Shown here piece by piece: positions 63,494-64,000 of a stretch of 64,000 bases of DNA. A program made the position numbers and the translations under genes. The number at the start of each line of letters is the position of its first letter. The stretch's first letter is position 1. Source of the stretch: JALZMG01 sp963739975 (GTDB lineage: Bacteria; Actinomycetota; Acidimicrobiia; Acidimicrobiales; Ilumatobacteraceae). Location: NCBI GenBank assembly GCA_963739975.1, contig CAVUCK010000019.1, positions 186,001 through 250,000 on the forward strand, written 5' to 3'. The notes beneath the pieces were generated by a model, which was not told where the DNA came from, searched no databases, and saw only the letters and a program-made list of their open reading frames with translations.

Positions 63494-64000
63494 ATGCCGG
63501 ACGTCGACCTCACGGTGCGCAAGCGGGCGCTGCGGGTCGAGATGCGCCGCATCCGCCGAGCGATCACCGCTGATCCGGTCGATCGGCGCGACCGCTCCTC
63601 GCGAATCTGGGCGCGGATCGTCTCAATCGCCGATCTGGGCGCGGACGTTCTCGAAATCGAGAACGAGCGCGCCCAGATCATGCTGTTCGAGGGGCTGGCG
63701 ACCGAGCCGGCCACCGAGTCGTGGTTCGAGTGGTGCGCGGCCCACGACGTCGCGGCGCACGCGCCGGAGGTCGACGGCCGCGACCTCGTCGTGATGCCGG
63801 GCCGCCTCGACCCGGCCCAGCTCGACGTGGTGGTCGTGCCCGGGCTGGCGTTCACGCCAGACGGTCGGCGGCTCGGCCAGGGCGGCGGTCACTACGACCG
63901 GTTCCTGCCCCGTCTGCGCCCGGACTGCATCACGATCGGTGCCTGCTTCGCCGAGCAGGTCGTCGGCGTCCTGCCGATCGAGCCGCACGACCGCCGGGTC
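63494..64000 (+). CDS. 5-formyltetrahydrofolate cyclo-ligase, 3' end outside window, with in-frame repeat insert
   Basis: 169 residues are visible and the frame runs off the window. N-terminal 'VRKRALRVEMRRIRRAI', then 'RRLGQGGGHYDRFLPRL', the ATP/phosphate-binding glycine motif G-x-G-G-G-x-Y-D, and 'LVVMPGRLDPAQLDVVVVPG'. The enzyme closes 5-formyl-THF to 5,10-methenyl-THF with ATP. Residues 38-61 (IWARIVSIADLGADVLEIEN and ERAQ) are encoded by a complete family A repeat (63607-63676), and the spacing between the N-terminal helix and 'IMLFEGLATE' is longer than usual. Whether the product is active is open. Confidence 0.9.
   Translation, partial: MPDVDLTVRKRALRVEMRRIRRAITADPVDRRDRSSRIWARIVSIADLGADVLEIENERAQIMLFEGLATEPATESWFEWCAAHDVAAHAPEVDGRDLVVMPGRLDPAQLDVVVVPGLAFTPDGRRLGQGGGHYDRFLPRLRPDCITIGACFAEQVVGVLPIEPHDRRV
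63607..63676 (-). repeat. Family A palindromic repeat, copy 4, inside the 5-FCL gene
   Basis: This 70-nt copy lies on the minus strand: palindrome 63635-63676 (arms around AAAT, few mismatches), linker TCAATCGCC (complement of GGCGATTGA) and third arm CTGGGCGCGGATCGTC at 63607-63622. It is flanked by AT on both sides; 70 + 2 = 72 bases is 24 codons, so an insertion with a 2-base duplication keeps the frame. Confidence 0.93.

Overview
The window is very GC-rich DNA with mostly back-to-back, often 4-base-overlapping genes and many GTG starts. The gene content (GatCAB amidotransferase, an F420-associated zincin-like protein, DUF222/HNH endonuclease, several DinB, VOC and ArsR/SRPBCC proteins, an Eis-like acetyltransferase, threonine-rich lipoprotein linkers) points to an actinobacterium. 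A member of the Acidimicrobiia is my best guess, from overall character rather than a marker gene. I saw no rRNA, tRNA, CRISPR array, phage or transposase gene.

Layout. 1-10.8 kb: a VOC fragment, an ArsR-SRPBCC-SRPBCC operon with a perfect operator palindrome, hydrolase, SDR, aldo-keto reductase, MFS transporter, a shortened PhyH-like gene, a zincin-like protein and an epimerase. 10.8-17.7 kb: moaE, mreB, an RNB-domain ribonuclease, a GNAT, a PQQ-dependent sugar dehydrogenase-like lipoprotein with tesB, and a methyltransferase. 17.7-20.6 kb is a decaying block: a frameshifted membrane protein, a DUF4097 protein and a two-component system reduced to a deletion fusion with frameshifts. 20.6-30.6 kb: diiron protein, thioesterase, M48 protease, esterase, lgt, ABC ATPase, Eis-like GNAT and gatCAB. 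30.6-40.1 kb: a large LuxR-type ATPase regulator, a D-aminoacylase-like amidohydrolase, an HtrA-like protease, ilvD, a frameshifted AbiEi/DUF559-like gene, an RRM protein and a DUF3054 protein. 40.2-44.7 kb: a formate dehydrogenase operon. 44.7-55.6 kb: small-enzyme and regulator genes, an ornithine-decarboxylase-like enzyme with a Crp-like partner, and a sulfite-oxidase-like/flavin reductase pair. 55.6-64 kb: a fibronectin-III secreted protein, HNH/DUF222, a cytochrome c/b module, an M14 lipoprotein peptidase, a flavin reductase, and the start of 5-formyltetrahydrofolate cyclo-ligase.

The most striking locus is the formate dehydrogenase. Its catalytic gene (40185-42113) is interrupted only by a TGA at the exact selenocysteine position, followed by a bacterial SECIS-type hairpin. 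The alpha subunit is also split: the ferredoxin-like part and the [4Fe-4S] molybdopterin-domain start are encoded by a separate gene at the far end of the operon, beyond a NuoE-NuoF fusion. Together the three genes would make an NAD-dependent, molybdenum or tungsten selenoenzyme.

The second theme is dispersed palindromic repeats. Family A (70 nt, four copies) has three arms, so arm 1 can pair with arm 2 or arm 3. Family B (50 nt, three copies) is an almost perfect palindrome. One copy of each lies in frame inside a conserved housekeeping gene (A in 5-FCL, B in the gatB N-terminus), and two B copies bracket the AbiEi/DUF559 pseudogene. A third, looser family (C) lies between genes. No mobilising enzyme is seen in the window.
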